Of a stretch of DNA of 64,000 bases, positions 21,940 to 34,540 are shown one piece after another; position 1 is the stretch's first letter; every line of letters starts with the position of its first letter. The stretch is from Misgurnus anguillicaudatus (lineage: Eukaryota > Chordata > Actinopteri > Cypriniformes > Cobitidae), in contig NC_073356.2 in assembly GCF_027580225.2 (NCBI RefSeq), forward strand, positions 10,431,001 through 10,495,000, in the 5' to 3' direction. A program made the translations under genes and the position numbers. The notes beneath the pieces were generated by a model that worked only from the letters and a program-made list of their open reading frames with translations, made no database searches and was not told where the DNA came from.

Positions 21940-24900
21940 GTGTACGTTTACATTTAATAATGTAGCAAAAAACTGAAAAGATTATTCTTTGTTTCTGAAA
22001 ATGTATATGCAGATGACGACACTGTCAAAAAGGTCCAAGTTTGCACGGATCCTCGAACAACTAAAATGCTGTATTACGCGTGCTAGGCCAGTAGAATATG
22101 ATGTTACTTTGTAAAGAAACCCTACACGCCAGCGCAAATATACTTCTACAGTGATAAATACAAACAATCAAGATGGCAAAAGCATTGAGTGGTTTTGTTA
22201 AGACGGACGATGAGGTAGATTTATTACTATAAGTGACCATGGAGTATAAAGTCGCAACATGGTTGGAGAAGTGTTTTTAATAAACTCAAAGTATCTTGAG
22301 CAGCACAAACACCGTCCTGTAGGCTGCCCTTGTTGTGTTGGTTATACTCCATCATGCCTATAGACTTAAATTAAGACTGATACAAGTTAGTCACCATTAG
22401 CACAAATTCACGATTCTGTCTTTAACGTTTTAGGACCCCAAAATGCTGTAGTGCAAACGAACAGCCAAACCGCATATAAACTTTACAGGTTTGTGTAAAA
22501 TAAATATATATTGTGAATTGGTCACTTTCTGTATGAGGTTTTATGATGCTTAGGATGCTGCCTATGTAGAAAGGTAAACAGCAAAGCATCACGTTTTGGA
22601 AGGGAGCCTAAGTGTGTGTGATTCTTGCGTGAAGTCTGCTGTGTGTTTGGGTGTTTGGATTAAATCTGTGTAGACAGAAGCAGCGTGATCGCTGTTAAAC
22701 TCTCTTTTAGAGTCTACAAGATAATCTTAATCCCCTTAGACAAAACACCAGGCCATCTGGTGCTGGCTTGACAAATGCAGCTAATAAACGGGTTTTCACA
22801 GCCAGTCAAGCACAGCCTCGGCTAGTAAGAAATGCAACTGCGCTTGACAAATGTTACGAAAACATTTGTTCAGTGCGTGTGTCGATTTAAGCTAGCACAC
22901 CACAGCAGCTGTCTATAAAAGTGACGTGATGCAAAATGTATTTGATAGCCAAATGTTAAAGGTGCACACTGTCATCATTCGCTCCTGTTTTATGCTTACT
23001 TTAAAGTGTGAATAGTTTTTTTTAGCAGTTAACGTGGGTGGCAGTAGTAGTAATAAATGTTATGAAGTAGTAGACAAACACGGCCGTTTGTAATCTTGTT
23101 TTTATCATAAACTTGTTTGTGAGCCAGTAATGCGGGATTGTGTTGACATTCAAAATATCCAAAACAGCATGTTTTCGACACTATTGTGGTGATTAACGCT
23201 ATGCTGTCATCGTAAAAACACGTTATTTTCTGCCACGAGACACCACGTTATCATTTTAAAGCAGATATCAGAGTCTTAACCCTAACCCAAACACACAGGA
23301 CTGTAGTTTACAGAAGGTCTGGCATGTTATCGGTTCACATTCAAGGTTATAATTTGTGCCATTGTTTTTCTTGCCATTGAAATGCTTCTCAGCTAAATTC
23401 CAAGCGTGTTTGATGGCTGTTTAGTCTGGTTTGAACGTTAATTTCGTCACTGAGTTTTGTTTGGTGGGCGAAAACTAGGGTACGTTTAAACCACTGTTGC
23501 TTTCCTCTTAAAGCACAAGTGTTGTAGTCTGATAGAGGGAGGTTGCCAGGGCGGTTGCATGACCCGTTTCCTTGTTTGATTTGGCCGTCAGCCTGTCTGC
23601 TCTTCTGTGTGCCCCGGTTTGAACTTGATCCATATAGGTCCTACCAGTTAACAAAGCAACTCCACCTGAATGTGTCTGACCAATTCCCTAAAGAGACCCA
23701 TAAAGGATCTTCATCTGAAGGCCTTGTGGGTTATTGTATAAAAATACACCATATTCGAATTCCAAACATCTCTGAGCTTAAATGTCATGCAAAATATCTG
23801 GAGCGGACTCAAAATTAACAACAACAGTGATACACTGGTGTGACCTTACATGGTTATCCTTACAACACCATCACGCATACATCTCTAACTTTGAAGATCT
23901 GTTTGATAGGAGGCCACTATCAGCTCTCCATAACATTGTTCCCTGTGGTACAGCTGGTAATACTAGAAGCATTAACTGGTTTCTCTCTGTCTATCATCTG
24001 TGCCGATTTTGTCTTTTTTGAAAAATTATTTCGATTGTGTTTTAAATGTCTTCTTCGTTGCCTCCTGTAACTGTATCAGTCCATTAAAAACGGCCTCAGG
24101 TCTTCCCCTGGTTGTTTAGTTAGCCTACATTTGCATAACTCTGATTGCAACCATAAAGAAACAGTTGAACGGCTTCCTAGGAACAAACACACCCTGAATG
24201 TTCGAGATTATCTGCAGCGGTGAGCGGGAAAGAGCAGGCTGTACCTGTTGCTGTTAAACTCGACTTTTAACCTACTGCATAAATTCTGGTTAATTTGTCC
24301 TTAAAACAAACTGCTTAAACCAGTCAAAGCACATATTTTTTGCATGTAGCATGTAATTTGTCCATTCGCACTGCAAGTGTGAAAATCTGTTGAATGTGAT
24401 CCAATCACTGTTGATCAGCAGTATAATTACCATTTTTTGCAGATTTGGGCATGCCCGAATTTAAAGTCCCCTACCAACATACTTTGGAATAAATTAATAA
24501 AATTGTCTTATTTTGAAGAAAACATTGTTCTCTATAACTTGTAAGTTTTTTTAAATAAATGCGATGATGTAGTTTTGGACCCACCGGCAGGTCTGCACCC
24601 TTTACCTGGTGCGGCCCTTTTGGAGTGGGGGGTGGTGAAAAGGTGATGTACACCTTCAAATTAATATAACTCTGGCTTTTTTTTGTCTAGAAGCCTAATT
24701 TTGGTCTTGTTTTAAAGAAGACAGTAACGTTTTTTTGGAGGTGAAAATATATATATTTTATAGTGTTTTACATTTATTTGTAATAAATAAAAAAATGCAA
24801 TAAGTATTATTTTTAATACATAAAATTATAAAAAACTGAGGTTTGTGTTGATTTGCTGTGAGGTTTGCTGCATAATCTTGCCATCGATTGCTTGAATACT

Positions 24901-25340
24901 TGTACGTGGCATCGATGATCGATCACGCAAACAATGATCATGTGGGTTTATTTATTTATTTATTATTATTTTTGTGTGTGTTTATGACAGCATTTGGATG
25001 TCTGGTTAGCATTACAAGCGCCTTTGGTAGTAAAGACCGGGTGCGTGTTTGACGTTGTGTTGAGCTACGCAGACCGGCGTATGACATCAGTAACTTTACC
25101 ATTGATTCAAAAACAAACAGATAAAGTCCGTGCACCCGCGCCACGGCAACACGCCGAAAAAGTTATATATTTTGTGCAGATAAATGCACGTTGTATAATA
25201 CATTTATGTTATATATAAGGCTTAATATTATGTCGAGTGCGTCATATAGAAAGCGCATCAGTTTGTGTTAATTAACCCTTTAGTTTCACTTTATCACGCA
25301 GCTTTTCCTGTTAGAGGTTTCTGTTAAAACATTTAAATCA
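21940..25340. other. No gene recognised
   Basis: Over 3 kb with no confident exon and no clear inverted-repeat element. The plus frames at 23,543-23,818 and 23,782-24,070 overlap and lack known motifs. Scattered cgatcgat-like motifs at 24,880-24,930 may be an eroded repeat end. Confidence 0.4.
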
Positions 25341-25559
25341 TTAATTATCAGTGTTGGCAACGTTACTTTAAAAAAGTAATTGGTTATAGTTACTAGTTAC
25401 TTCTCAAAAATAGTAACTGAGTTAGTAATTGTGTTACATCATTAAAAGAGTAACTAATTACCAGTAACTATTGCATTACTTTAAAAAGTTAAAATATATC
25501 AAATAACTTGGATGCCCCAATATTAAATTTGTTAAATTAATGACTTGGACACTAAAGAG

Positions 25560-26408
25560 TAGACCTGTATGAGTCGCGACTCACTCGGATCTTTAACCCG
25601 GATCTTTAAATTAACTCATGAGTCGCGAGTCTCTAGTGTCATTTACCCGGATCAGTTGAGTCCTACTACAATTCAATGTAAAACCATAAACAGCGCCACC
25701 ACACACACAAACCTCTTTCAACATTATTGATGAGACTTCGCTCAACTACAGATCCACTCGTAACCGGTTGATCTGCGCGAGAACTGACCCGAGATTCTCA
25801 CTCAGAGCCGGAAACGTTGCAGACTCGAGAGACCCGCGGATCCGCGAATTGACCCGAGATTCTCACTCAGAGCCGAAAACATTGCAAACTCGAGAGATCT
25901 GCGAATCTGCTCTGACTCGAGAATCTTTCAACTCATAACCGGCTGATCCGTAACCGGCTGATCCGTAACCGGCTGATCCGTAACCGGCTGATCAGCGCGA
26001 ACTGTCTCTCCGCCTCTGGGGGCTGCAAGCAGGACACAGTTTTTTTCTATATTATTATGCTATTATTATTAGGCCTATTTTTTTAAATGGTCGACCATAC
26101 ACACCAAACCTAAAACCTATAAGCATGTTATCTCTATAGATCCACTAACCGGCTCCGGCTGATCCACGCGAATCAGCCGGTTAGTGGATCTGTAGAGCGA
26201 GTCCCATGGTCTGCGAGTCTGCAATGTTTCCGGCTCTGAGAATCTCGAGTCGCGTGGATCAGCCGGTTAAGTGGGTCTGTACTGAGTTTCCTTGGCGATT
26301 TAGCAATACTGACTCAAGTGATTCAAGTGACTCACACAACCCGGATCACTTTAGTGAGTGACTCACAATAACCCGGATCCTTAAAAGGAGTCGAGTTTGC
26401 CAGGCCTA
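25560..26408. mobile_element. Nested hAT-like element with perfect 8-bp target duplication and internal repeats
   Basis: ctaaagag occurs unchanged at 25,552-25,559 and 26,409-26,416. The ends tagacctgtatgagtcg and gagtttgccaggccta flank mirrored arms full of gactcac and cccggatc motifs. The arms hold long internal repeats built on gagattctcactcagagccg. The long palindrome near 26,150 (gatccac around the centre) pairs with parts of the left arm. No transposase frame. Confidence 0.88.
25936..25993. repeat. 15-bp tandem repeat, nearly four copies
   Basis: The unit taaccggctgatccg is repeated exactly at 25,936, 25,951 and 25,966, with a fourth copy from 25,981 diverging after taaccggctgatc. It sits within the subterminal region of the nested hAT-like element, where repeated short motifs often bind transposase. 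Confidence 0.92.
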
Positions 26409-26424
26409 CTAAAGAGAAACCACT

Positions 26425-26640
26425 AATTGTGTTGCAGCATGTGATGATGTGAGGTGCTTTATCAGAATTACAGACGTGGAGAGACTCTTTCTTACACGGC
26501 ATAAGTTGCACGTTACATAAACATTCTTGTCTTTCTTACATAACATTCTTGTATAAAAATAGTGCTTATTATACTTTGTGTTTGCGACCACTACCTTCGA
26601 GCTTGTTGTACTTGCCATCACTCTGTCGTTTTGGGGGTGT
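26425..26640 (-). pseudogene. hAT transposase remnant: BED-type zinc finger
   Basis: The minus-strand frame reads a BED-finger-like pattern: an aromatic stretch YNKHYFY, then VTCNLC with two cysteines, then KSLSTS and the histidine pair in HLTSSH. BED fingers sit at the N-terminus of hAT transposases. The catalytic RNase-H-like domain and dimerisation tail are not visible, so the element cannot mobilise itself. Confidence 0.6.
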
Positions 26641-26857
26641 GGGACTCGGGCGGACTGCAGGCGAGGACCGGGCTGCCTATGAGTGTCTAGCAGCAGCATC
26701 CGCTGCTCGTCGAGAAGAGAGAGCGATACATGCCCCCGCGTCAGTCTTCAATCACACCAGAAAAGATCGCTAGATTTGTCCTTGTCGCTTTTTTTAAAGT
26801 CGCTAAAGGGGTTTAGAAAGTTGCTAAATCTAGCGACAAAGTCACCAAGTTGACATG

Positions 26858-27173
26858 AGCCGTTTCTCAATACCAAGTACACCAAACTCGGACTTGTGTC
26901 CTTCGTAGTTCGAACTTGCAAGTTCAGACTGGGAAGAACGAACTCCTGACGCGAAATGCATTCTGGGAAACTTCGCTGTCATAAGTCCACACAAGTCTCC
27001 TCTGATGCATCCTCGATAAAATGGGCGGATCAAGAACACATCCGGGGATTTTATGTGAACTTGGGCTTGATGCGAACTTTGAATTGGAACAGTACTTGGG
27101 CCGCGACTGATGACGATTCACAAGTCCACAAGAACGCAAGTACAGACAAGAACGCATATTGAGAAACGGCTAT
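26858..27173. mobile_element. MITE with gagccgtttctcaata ends
   Basis: The left gagccgtttctcaatacc and right tattgagaaacggct are inverted repeats about 316 bp apart. It lies inside the 2.2-kb hAT element. A lone end of the same kind (agccgtttctcaatat) occurs at 43,388. Confidence 0.75.
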
Positions 27174-27562
27174 GCACAGTTCGAGCAGCAGTGCAGTGTT
27201 GTGTTTGTGTATGAACTCTGCCTGCCTCTGGTTGGCTAACGATAGAAATTTAACCAATCATCATCAGTTATGTGGTTGTCCCACCCTCTCTAACACACAG
27301 AGACCAATCATCATCAGTTATGTGTCTCTCACCCCTCAACCACGCTCACACACACTAGAGAAAAACATTGCATGTCTGGATGAGAGCCTACTCGCTTCAG
27401 TGAGATTAATTATAGTAATGCGCAGCATTTTAATGTCAGTAACGGTAACGGCATTATAATGGGGGAAACAGTAATTTATTTGATTACTCGTTACTGAAAA
27501 AAATAACGCAGTTTGTAACGCCGTTTATTTGTAACGCTGTTATTACCATCACTGTTAATAAT

Positions 27563-28020
27563 CTAGTATGTTAATTTTTCTGTCATATTTTCTTCAAAAT
27601 TAAGTTTTATTTGAGTGTTTTAATAAAAAAATATATAATTTTCACCATGACGTTTATGCCCCGCCCCTTTGATTGCCTGCCCCCAGTTAATCGAGTACTC
27701 GTTTTTTTAGACCTATGGATTAATCGAAATAAAAAATGACATAAATGCACGTCCCTACTTGTCACAAAGGAATAAATTACAGGAACTGCATTATTATTGC
27801 TGCTAAAAGGTTTTGAAATATGAAAACTACATTCTTAGACCTTTCCAACAATATATAGTTTGTCGTGATATTAAAGGTATTGCGGAGGATTTTCTTTTTC
27901 CGGGTGGATCATCAAGACTATTGGTCCTCCTAGTTGTCAATCAGGAGTGTTGCGCAGTTGCATTTTTTTAAAAAAGTGAAGGCAGTTCTTTTATAAAAAT
28001 TCAAGAAAATCCTCCGCTAC
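27563..28020. other. AT-rich sequence with an eroded hAT-like end
   Basis: At 27,685-27,765 a run with taatcgagtactcg and ending atgcacgtccct resembles the right end of a fish hAT family (start tagggacgtgcat). No matching left end was found with confidence. Confidence 0.35.
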
Positions 28021-28021
28021 A

Positions 28022-28356
28022 CCTTTAAAGGAATAGTCTACTCATTTTCAATATTAAAATATGTTATTACCTTAACTAAGAATTGTTGATACATCCCACT
28101 ATCATCTGTGTGCGTGCACGTAAGCGCTGGAGCGCGCTGCGAAGCTTCGATAGCATTTAGCTTAGCCCCATTCATTCAATGGTACCATTTAGAGATAAAG
28201 TTAGAAGTGACCAAACACATCAACGTTTTTCCTATTTAAGACGAGTAGTTATACGAGCAAGTTTGGTGGTACAAAATAAAACATAGCGCTTTTCTAAGCG
28301 GATTTAAAAGAGGAACTATATTTTATGGCGTAATAGCACTTTTGGGAGTACTTCGA
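28022..28356 (+). mobile_element. Solo arm of the 'ttaaaggaatagt' foldback MITE
   Basis: From tttaaaggaatagtctact to gggagtacttcgactta this stretch matches 48,407-48,738 nearly base for base (ttagcttagccccattcatt, gcgcttttctaagcggattt). The second, inverted arm present at 48,790-49,135 is absent here, so this is a half copy. Confidence 0.85.
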
Positions 28357-30024
28357 CTTAAGTTTGATTAACACAAATCCAAACCATGCCACTCACAAAA
28401 TCTCCTGTCTGTCTTTTTGGAAATACTGTAGATTTGTATGGAATTGATCGTTTTTACGTGACGTCACGCATTTAGGGAAACCCCTGCTGGAGCGCACGTG
28501 ATTACTATCTGCTGTTGTTCGCAGGTTAAGAACTGAGAGATTTCTTTAGTTTAGCCTAAATACTGAATAGTTATTGTGCAGTAAAATGCACTACCACGAG
28601 CCTGGGCTAAGCTTCTACAGAATGTCTTTTACGAGCAAAGCCTCCTTCCCGTAATACCATTTGTACTTTTGCATTTCTCAGGCTGCTGTTTGTCCCTGTG
28701 GTCAGTTTGTATTGTCGAGGCTGTTGGGTTTAATGCAGGAGGTCTCTGGAGTCCTTACAGGAAGCAACCACCTGTTGAACACCACTGACTCGCTCTGGAT
28801 TTGTTTGACAGGAAGCAACACATACAGTCTCTCTCTGTTTCTTACTGTCAACTGTCTAAGCATTTAGATGTTTATCTCTCGCAGAGATAAAGATGATGTC
28901 CTTAAATGATCTCTCAGTGGTTTCCTCTTTAACCGAGGTTAAATATGTTTTACGCTGCCTCTTAACATTCCTTTTTTTGAAGTATTGTAAAGCCAGGTCA
29001 GAAGGGAAGGGTGTATATAGGACTCTTGTAGATTGAAATTGCAATGACTTTCTTTCCTATAGAGACATTGTAGCTCTCTTCCTCAGTTGCTCTTTCTCTT
29101 TAAGAAAAGGAAAGGATAAACACTCCCCCATTACAGATTTTCATGTCACCCCATGACTAAGTCACTTTCTCACATAACTCTGTCTTGCGTCAGCATTCTT
29201 CGCATTCCACATAACTGTTGCCGTTCATTAAGTGAGAGTGAAGCAGAACTGAGCACACGATCATTTTGGAGCCATTTTTTAATTTTTAAACGAAATCACA
29301 GCTCAGACAGCAGACGACTCTGGGCCAGATCTGCACTGGAGCTGCTGACTTTGGCGCGCATCCAGCCCGGAGTCGTCTGCTTTCTTTATAGAATGCACTG
29401 CTTGACCAATCAAGTATTTCAGTTATGAAGCTGTTTTAAACCTTGAGCACATATTGCTGTAGTATAGTCTGATAGATATGATTATTGCCTTTGATGCTTT
29501 TGGCTATGCTTAGGAGCCTTATAGACATTAGGCACTGATTTTCTGTAAAGCTGCTTCGGATCAAGTGCTATACAAATAAAATGGGGAGCAGAGACTCTGG
29601 TGTAAATTTGTTTTCTGGAGGTGTCAAATAATTTAATAGATCATCCAAAAATAAACATTGTCATTTACTTACCCTCATATCATTTTAATACCTTATAATA
29701 TATATATTTTTTATAATCAGCCTGGTCTCAGTGTTAATACGTAGTGTTAATACATAACTTTCAAAAACACAATAAGTATTTTTGTACGTTTATATAGATC
29801 CTGAAGCGTACAATGTAGACGTATTTGCAACATTTAATCATCGTAGCAGTATTACGTTTTTACAGCTACAATACATACGTTGCGCTGTGTGCAGGGAGTG
29901 CTCATGGGAGTTTTAGTTTCCCTGTGTCACATTACGCATTGTTTATTATTTCACATAACTTTTAAGAAAACTACAAGAAAAATTCAATTCAACCTGCCAT
30001 AGTGGCTAGTGAGATTTGGCTGTC
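28357..30024. other. No gene recognised; short LINE-tail fragment inside
   Basis: No exon with recognisable protein. At 29,540-29,587 gtaaagctgcttcggatc followed by gtgctatacaaataaa is the 3' end of an L2-like retroposon. The plus frame at 29,153-29,428 has no known motif. Around 29,715 a tggtctcagtgttaatacg repeat begins and is not resolved. Confidence 0.4.
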
Positions 30025-30600
30025 TTACCGTGGGGTCACACCAGCTCCTTTTGAGGCGGCAAAATCGCATCTACTGCCTCTAGTTTGCCGCTTGAACATT
30101 TTGAATGCATTCAGCAAGTAATGGAAAAGCAAGCATTTGATGCGTGTCAGAGGCGAAATCCGCTTCTTGTGGGTGGGGCAAGTGCTATGCGGTTGTCTGT
30201 AGAAATAAGAATATTCCTGTCTCTGGTGACTGCTCACGGACAATATCAAGCGTTCCTTCATGTTGAATGAGTGACTCCGGGCAGGGCTGTCGCCACAGCA
30301 GCAAGCAGGCTCCTGATTGGTTAACGCGACGCGATGTTAAAATTTAAAGTTAAAATTTTTCTACTCGGGCGTCAGCCGCAAATTTGCGTCAAACGCAAAA
30401 TGCACAAAAAGCACCATTCACGCGAACCGCGCCAGACGCTCAATCTACCGCGCTAGACGCTCAATCTACCGCGCTGCGATAAACGCCTCATTCGCGCCGC
30501 GAGACCTCCAGACGCGCATCAACGCGTCTTCACATTGACTTAAAATTTAATTCACTCGCGCTTGACGCCTCTACCGCGGCTGGTGTGAACGCAGCATAAC
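30025..30600. mobile_element. DNA element with 'ggtgtgaa...cagcat' ends, copy 2
   Basis: This is a second copy of the family at 3,815-4,562. It shares ccgcttcttgtgggtgggg, caatatcaagcgttccttc, the gcgcc-rich inner repeats and the right end ggctggtgtgaacgcagcat. A small tandem duplication is present at about 30,439-30,470 (gctcaatctaccgcgc twice). Confidence 0.82.
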
Positions 30601-31316
30601 CCATCACAGCAGAACTCGACCCACATTTGGCAGGTTGGTGGGTGTTAATTTTAAGCCCTGTATATAATGTATTCTTTTTTATATATATAATGTATTATTT
30701 TATATATTCAACGTAATAGACGGACAGAAATATGTAGTAAAATTTTGTAACAATAGTAACAATATACATTTAAAAATATATTTTTGCGGCGCTAATACAC
30801 TCCTACCCCTAAACCTACCTAAAACAGTTTATTAAAATCATGTACTGTTAGAATAAAAAGCATGACAGGTAACCAAGTGTAATCACTTTAATTTATTTAT
30901 TGCGAAATTTCAAAAGCAGTACCAAAAGTAGTTAAAATGAGAAATATTAAAATTATTAATCTATGTAAACGTTAATCCGGTTTGTCTCTGTCATTGCGCA
31001 CATTTCAAAGTACATCGACTGAAATGTTGCAAATCTTTGACCTGTAGCACGCAATAGCTAATGAGCGTTTGATATCGCTGCCGTAAACCAATGTGTTGAA
31101 AAGCTTCTTGAGGCGCAACATTTGAATGTCAATGCTTAATGAATGCGCGATTTGACGTTTACGGTCAATTGGCATCCATAACGCTAAATAAAGGGCTGAA
31201 TTCGGATCTGTTGAATTTTAAAGATGTGGATTACAGCGAGTGAATAAAATTAACATCTTTTGTGAATTTATGCTGTGTTTTGATGTAATTATTATTGCAT
31301 AGAAGACGACAGCATA

Positions 31317-32434
31317 CACTCAAAAAACAAACGGTGCTAAATGGTTCTTAGCTCGAAATCATAGAGGAACCATTTTAAGTGCCATATAGCACAGATGAAG
31401 CACCTGTGTAGAACCAAATTGTGCTATATAGAACTAGGGCTGGGCAAAACATTTTTTTTTTAGATTAATAGTTTTTTTACGTGGTCGATTCAAACTCGAT
31501 TCTCAAAGGCCACAATTCTTTTTTTTTTCTTTTTTATTTCCGCATACATTGAACGTAAGATTAACGTTAATCTAATTACTAGTCTTCTCCACTAGATGTC
31601 ACCCTCTTTTTTGCCTTGCGCAATGTTACCAAGGAGCGAGAGGCGAGCTTGTCATTCATTCATTCAGTGCTTAAAATGGCAGTTTCAGGTGCTTCATTGA
31701 CGTTGATGCCATCTTCACGTAAAAGGTCAGAGGTATGGAAGCATTTTAGATTTCGCAAGCAGACAAAGACGATAGTGGTGTGGCTTTTAAATATCTTCTG
31801 TTCACTGTTCTTTTTTATAAATATAGTATTTGTATTAAATCTATATTCATTGAGTTGAATCCAGAATCGAGTATAAAAAACAGTCCGAGAATCGGGTTGA
31901 GAATTAAAATCAAATCGATTTGACAGCTTGTGAATTGAAATCGAATCGATCTGGAACATCTGAATCAATACCCAGCCCTATATAGACAGTTTCATCGGAC
32001 GCACGTGTGCTGGCGCGATACACGTCTGGATCCAAACTTTACTTTCGGTTTTGTTGTTTTTAAAGGTCTGACTAGTTGCTAAACTGATCTCTTGAACAAA
32101 TACCTTGTCGAAAATAACAAATGTTTTGGTTTCTTAGGTAATCTATGTTTTGATTTTTTGCTTGTTATATAAATAAACTACATTTAAAGAACTTTGTTGT
32201 TATTTATTCTTAGCGGAGTTTACCAGAAGTTACGTGCGGACCATGACAGCCGCTTTTTTATGTTGTTTTTGCTGAAACAGTCTATAAAACTATATGTGGT
32301 GCTACAGTGGCACTATATGACCCCCGTATGGTTCTTCATAGGTGCTATATAATATAGCACTAAAAATGGTTCCTCTATGATTACGAGCCAAGAACCACTT
32401 TTAGTGCTATTAAGCACTGTTTGTTTTTAGAGCG
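31317..32434. mobile_element. TIR element (cactcaaaaaacaaac ends) split by a hAT-like insertion
   Basis: The left cactcaaaaaacaaacggtg and right cactgtttgtttttagagcg are inverted ends. Just inside, ggttcttagctcg is mirrored by cgagccaagaacc. A different element sits at 31,435-31,980. A miniature relative (aacaaacggtgctaaat against agcactgtttgttttta) occurs at 51,090-51,158. Confidence 0.8.
31435..31980. mobile_element. hAT-like element with tagggctgggc ends
   Basis: The ends tagggctgggcaaaac and tacccagccctа-type (ccagcccta) are inverted. Flanking octamers tatagaac and tatagaca agree at 6 of 8. Inner mirrored runs (gattcaaactcgattctca against gagaatcgggttgagaatt) support a palindromic non-autonomous element. 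Confidence 0.75.
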
Positions 32435-33775
32435 AGAAAACACCTTTTGTTTGTCATGGCAAACAAACTAAATGGTTATTACAAAATGGTTAAATGATTA
32501 CAGAAATATTATTCATTTTATGGTTTAAAGTGTAGTATTGTTTAATATTGTGTATTTCTCTAAAAGTCATGAACATTTCATTAGGTTAATGAGTAAACTG
32601 TCTTAAATAAATAATTCAGAATATACGCAATTTTAAAATTAAAGAATAATAAAACATCTCAGTCTGTACGTCTGTAAGGCAGTCAATATTTAACGCATAC
32701 GTCCTGTCAACATGTCGATATTATACGTTTCAGTGTGTGTAAATGTACAACCACACTTTTACGTAAAAAAAACTCGTATTCTCATGAAATCACTTTGTTA
32801 TAATAAAGTGGAGCTCTAAAGGGGGTCGCACACCGGCCGCGCCGCTCAGCGTCGTGTCGCGTCTAGGACAACTGAGGTGTCGTAAACCGGAAGTGCACAT
32901 TAAATAGGGCGAGCTTCGTCAGATAGCGTCTGCTTCAAAATGCAGCCAATGTTAATCGTTAATGATTTAGGACAAATATGATGTTATTTAATGTTAAACT
33001 ATGTGAGCAACTTCCTGAACTTCCTGTCGTAGCTGGGCAACGCGGACAGGCGCCACCTTTCGGCTCCGGTGTGCGTATACTCATAGAAAGCAATGTGTTC
33101 GATTTTTTTTTAGCCTGGATATCACAGACAGGGTCACATATATTTACATATACTTACTGTATAAACCATGACAACATTGACAATTTTTTTGTAGTAATAT
33201 AATAGCTTTGTGTGAAGGACAGACAAAAGTGAAGTTTACAGTTACTGTATACAATTCTTAAATCTCAGCTGTTCTTTTAGATCTCAGTCATGCATTGTAA
33301 ATCGCACATTTATACTTGCTGTGTTGTGATTGTTTATGAGCTATTAGGACCGGCAGTGTTTTACATAATGTTTAGTCATCTTATACTTTAATTATTTGGT
33401 AATATCAAACGTTGTGCAAAATATGCAATATCCTTTTGAGCTTCATGAAGGAACGAAAGTCAAACAGAGCGACGTTCTGTAAGGGAGAGAAAATGAATTT
33501 GGGTTTATCGGGTGAACTGTTTCTGATTAGGAAAGCAGTTATTTAATTGGGTGAAGTGGATTACCTCATTCTCTGACTAGGTCACATTTAGAGGAGGACA
33601 CATGGAGCAGATCTGATGTGAATAAAGAGATATCTGAAGTACAGTAGAGAGGGCTGTATTCAGATAGAAATATCTGAATTTAATTGGTTTGTGTGCTGTT
33701 TAAAGGTCTCTGTGAGGGTACAGTATTCATCTCAAATGCTATCACAGGCTCGCTTGTATCCATGCTGAATCGTGT
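32435..33775. other. No gene recognised
   Basis: Mixed sequence with a short GC-rich patch at 32,825-32,890 (cggccgcgccgctcagcg), which looks like the end of another repeat. The plus frame at 32,978-33,202 has no known motif. Confidence 0.4.
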
Positions 33776-33778
33776 GTT

Positions 33779-33958
33779 AAAAATAAAGGTGCTAAAAGGT
33801 TCTTCACAGCGATGCCATAGAAGAGACATTTCTTTTTTTATAATATATATAAAACCTTTATTTACCATAAAACACATAAAGGTTCTTTGGATGTTAAAGG
33901 TTTTTTAGGTGGAACAATTTAGCCATTGTGAAGCACCTTCATTTTTAATGTTTGGTGT
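33779..33958. mobile_element. Short MITE (aaaggtgctaaaaggttctt)
   Basis: The left end aaataaaggtgctaaaagg is mirrored by ccattgtgaagcaccttcat on the right, and ggttcttcacagcgatgcc pairs with that right end. The centre is AT-rich. It belongs to the widespread fish repeats built around gaaccattt and ggttcttt. Confidence 0.65.
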
Positions 33959-34540
33959 AAAGTCTTACAGCTCTGCAAATTTCTTTCCTTGTTATGTAAT
34001 CCGAGGGCAGCTGTTTTTTCTTCTTGAGCCGCTCTGTTGCTCTCTTCCACTGCTTCCTGTTTTCTCTGTGGCCCGCTGAACCCTTTCCCAAACACAGGAT
34101 GAGAGGAGGGGCTCAGATGGAGGACACGCCCACCATGACTCACACAATACTGGTTTTCCCCCAATACCCCAGAGTCTTGCTCTTCCTTTCTGCATGTATT
34201 ATAAATAATCCACTAAGTTAATAATCGTGAATGCTCGGCATACCTTAACCTGGATTTATGCCCCGTGCTTATAGCATCTATACCTGAGTGATGATATTGT
34301 CTTAACTGAGTGTTACAATAAATTGTTTTATACCATGGGCTGTTTAAATACTCAATTTTGATTGGCTGGAAGGTGTTCATTAAAACCGTTTAATGCACAG
34401 GTAGTTTCAGTCAGTTTGATTACAGTTCGAAATGAATCCGCTACTATAAACATTGGTAACCATATTAACACTTGCAAACAGAGTGAGAGACACATGTTTA
34501 TTTAGGTAGGTTAAATTGATGATTTTTGCATATCGTTTAA

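Larger units (their letters stand above)
25349..27554. mobile_element. 2.2-kb hAT element with nested insertions
   Basis: The left end cagtgttggcaacgttac and right end gctgttattaccatcactg are the short inverted termini of a hAT type common in fish (subterminal taactagttac and gtaacgc repeats). Flanking octamers ttaattat (25,341-25,348) and ttaataat (27,555-27,562) match at 7 of 8. On the minus strand it keeps a BED-finger coding remnant. Two other elements interrupt it at 25,560-26,408 and 26,858-27,173. Confidence 0.85.
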
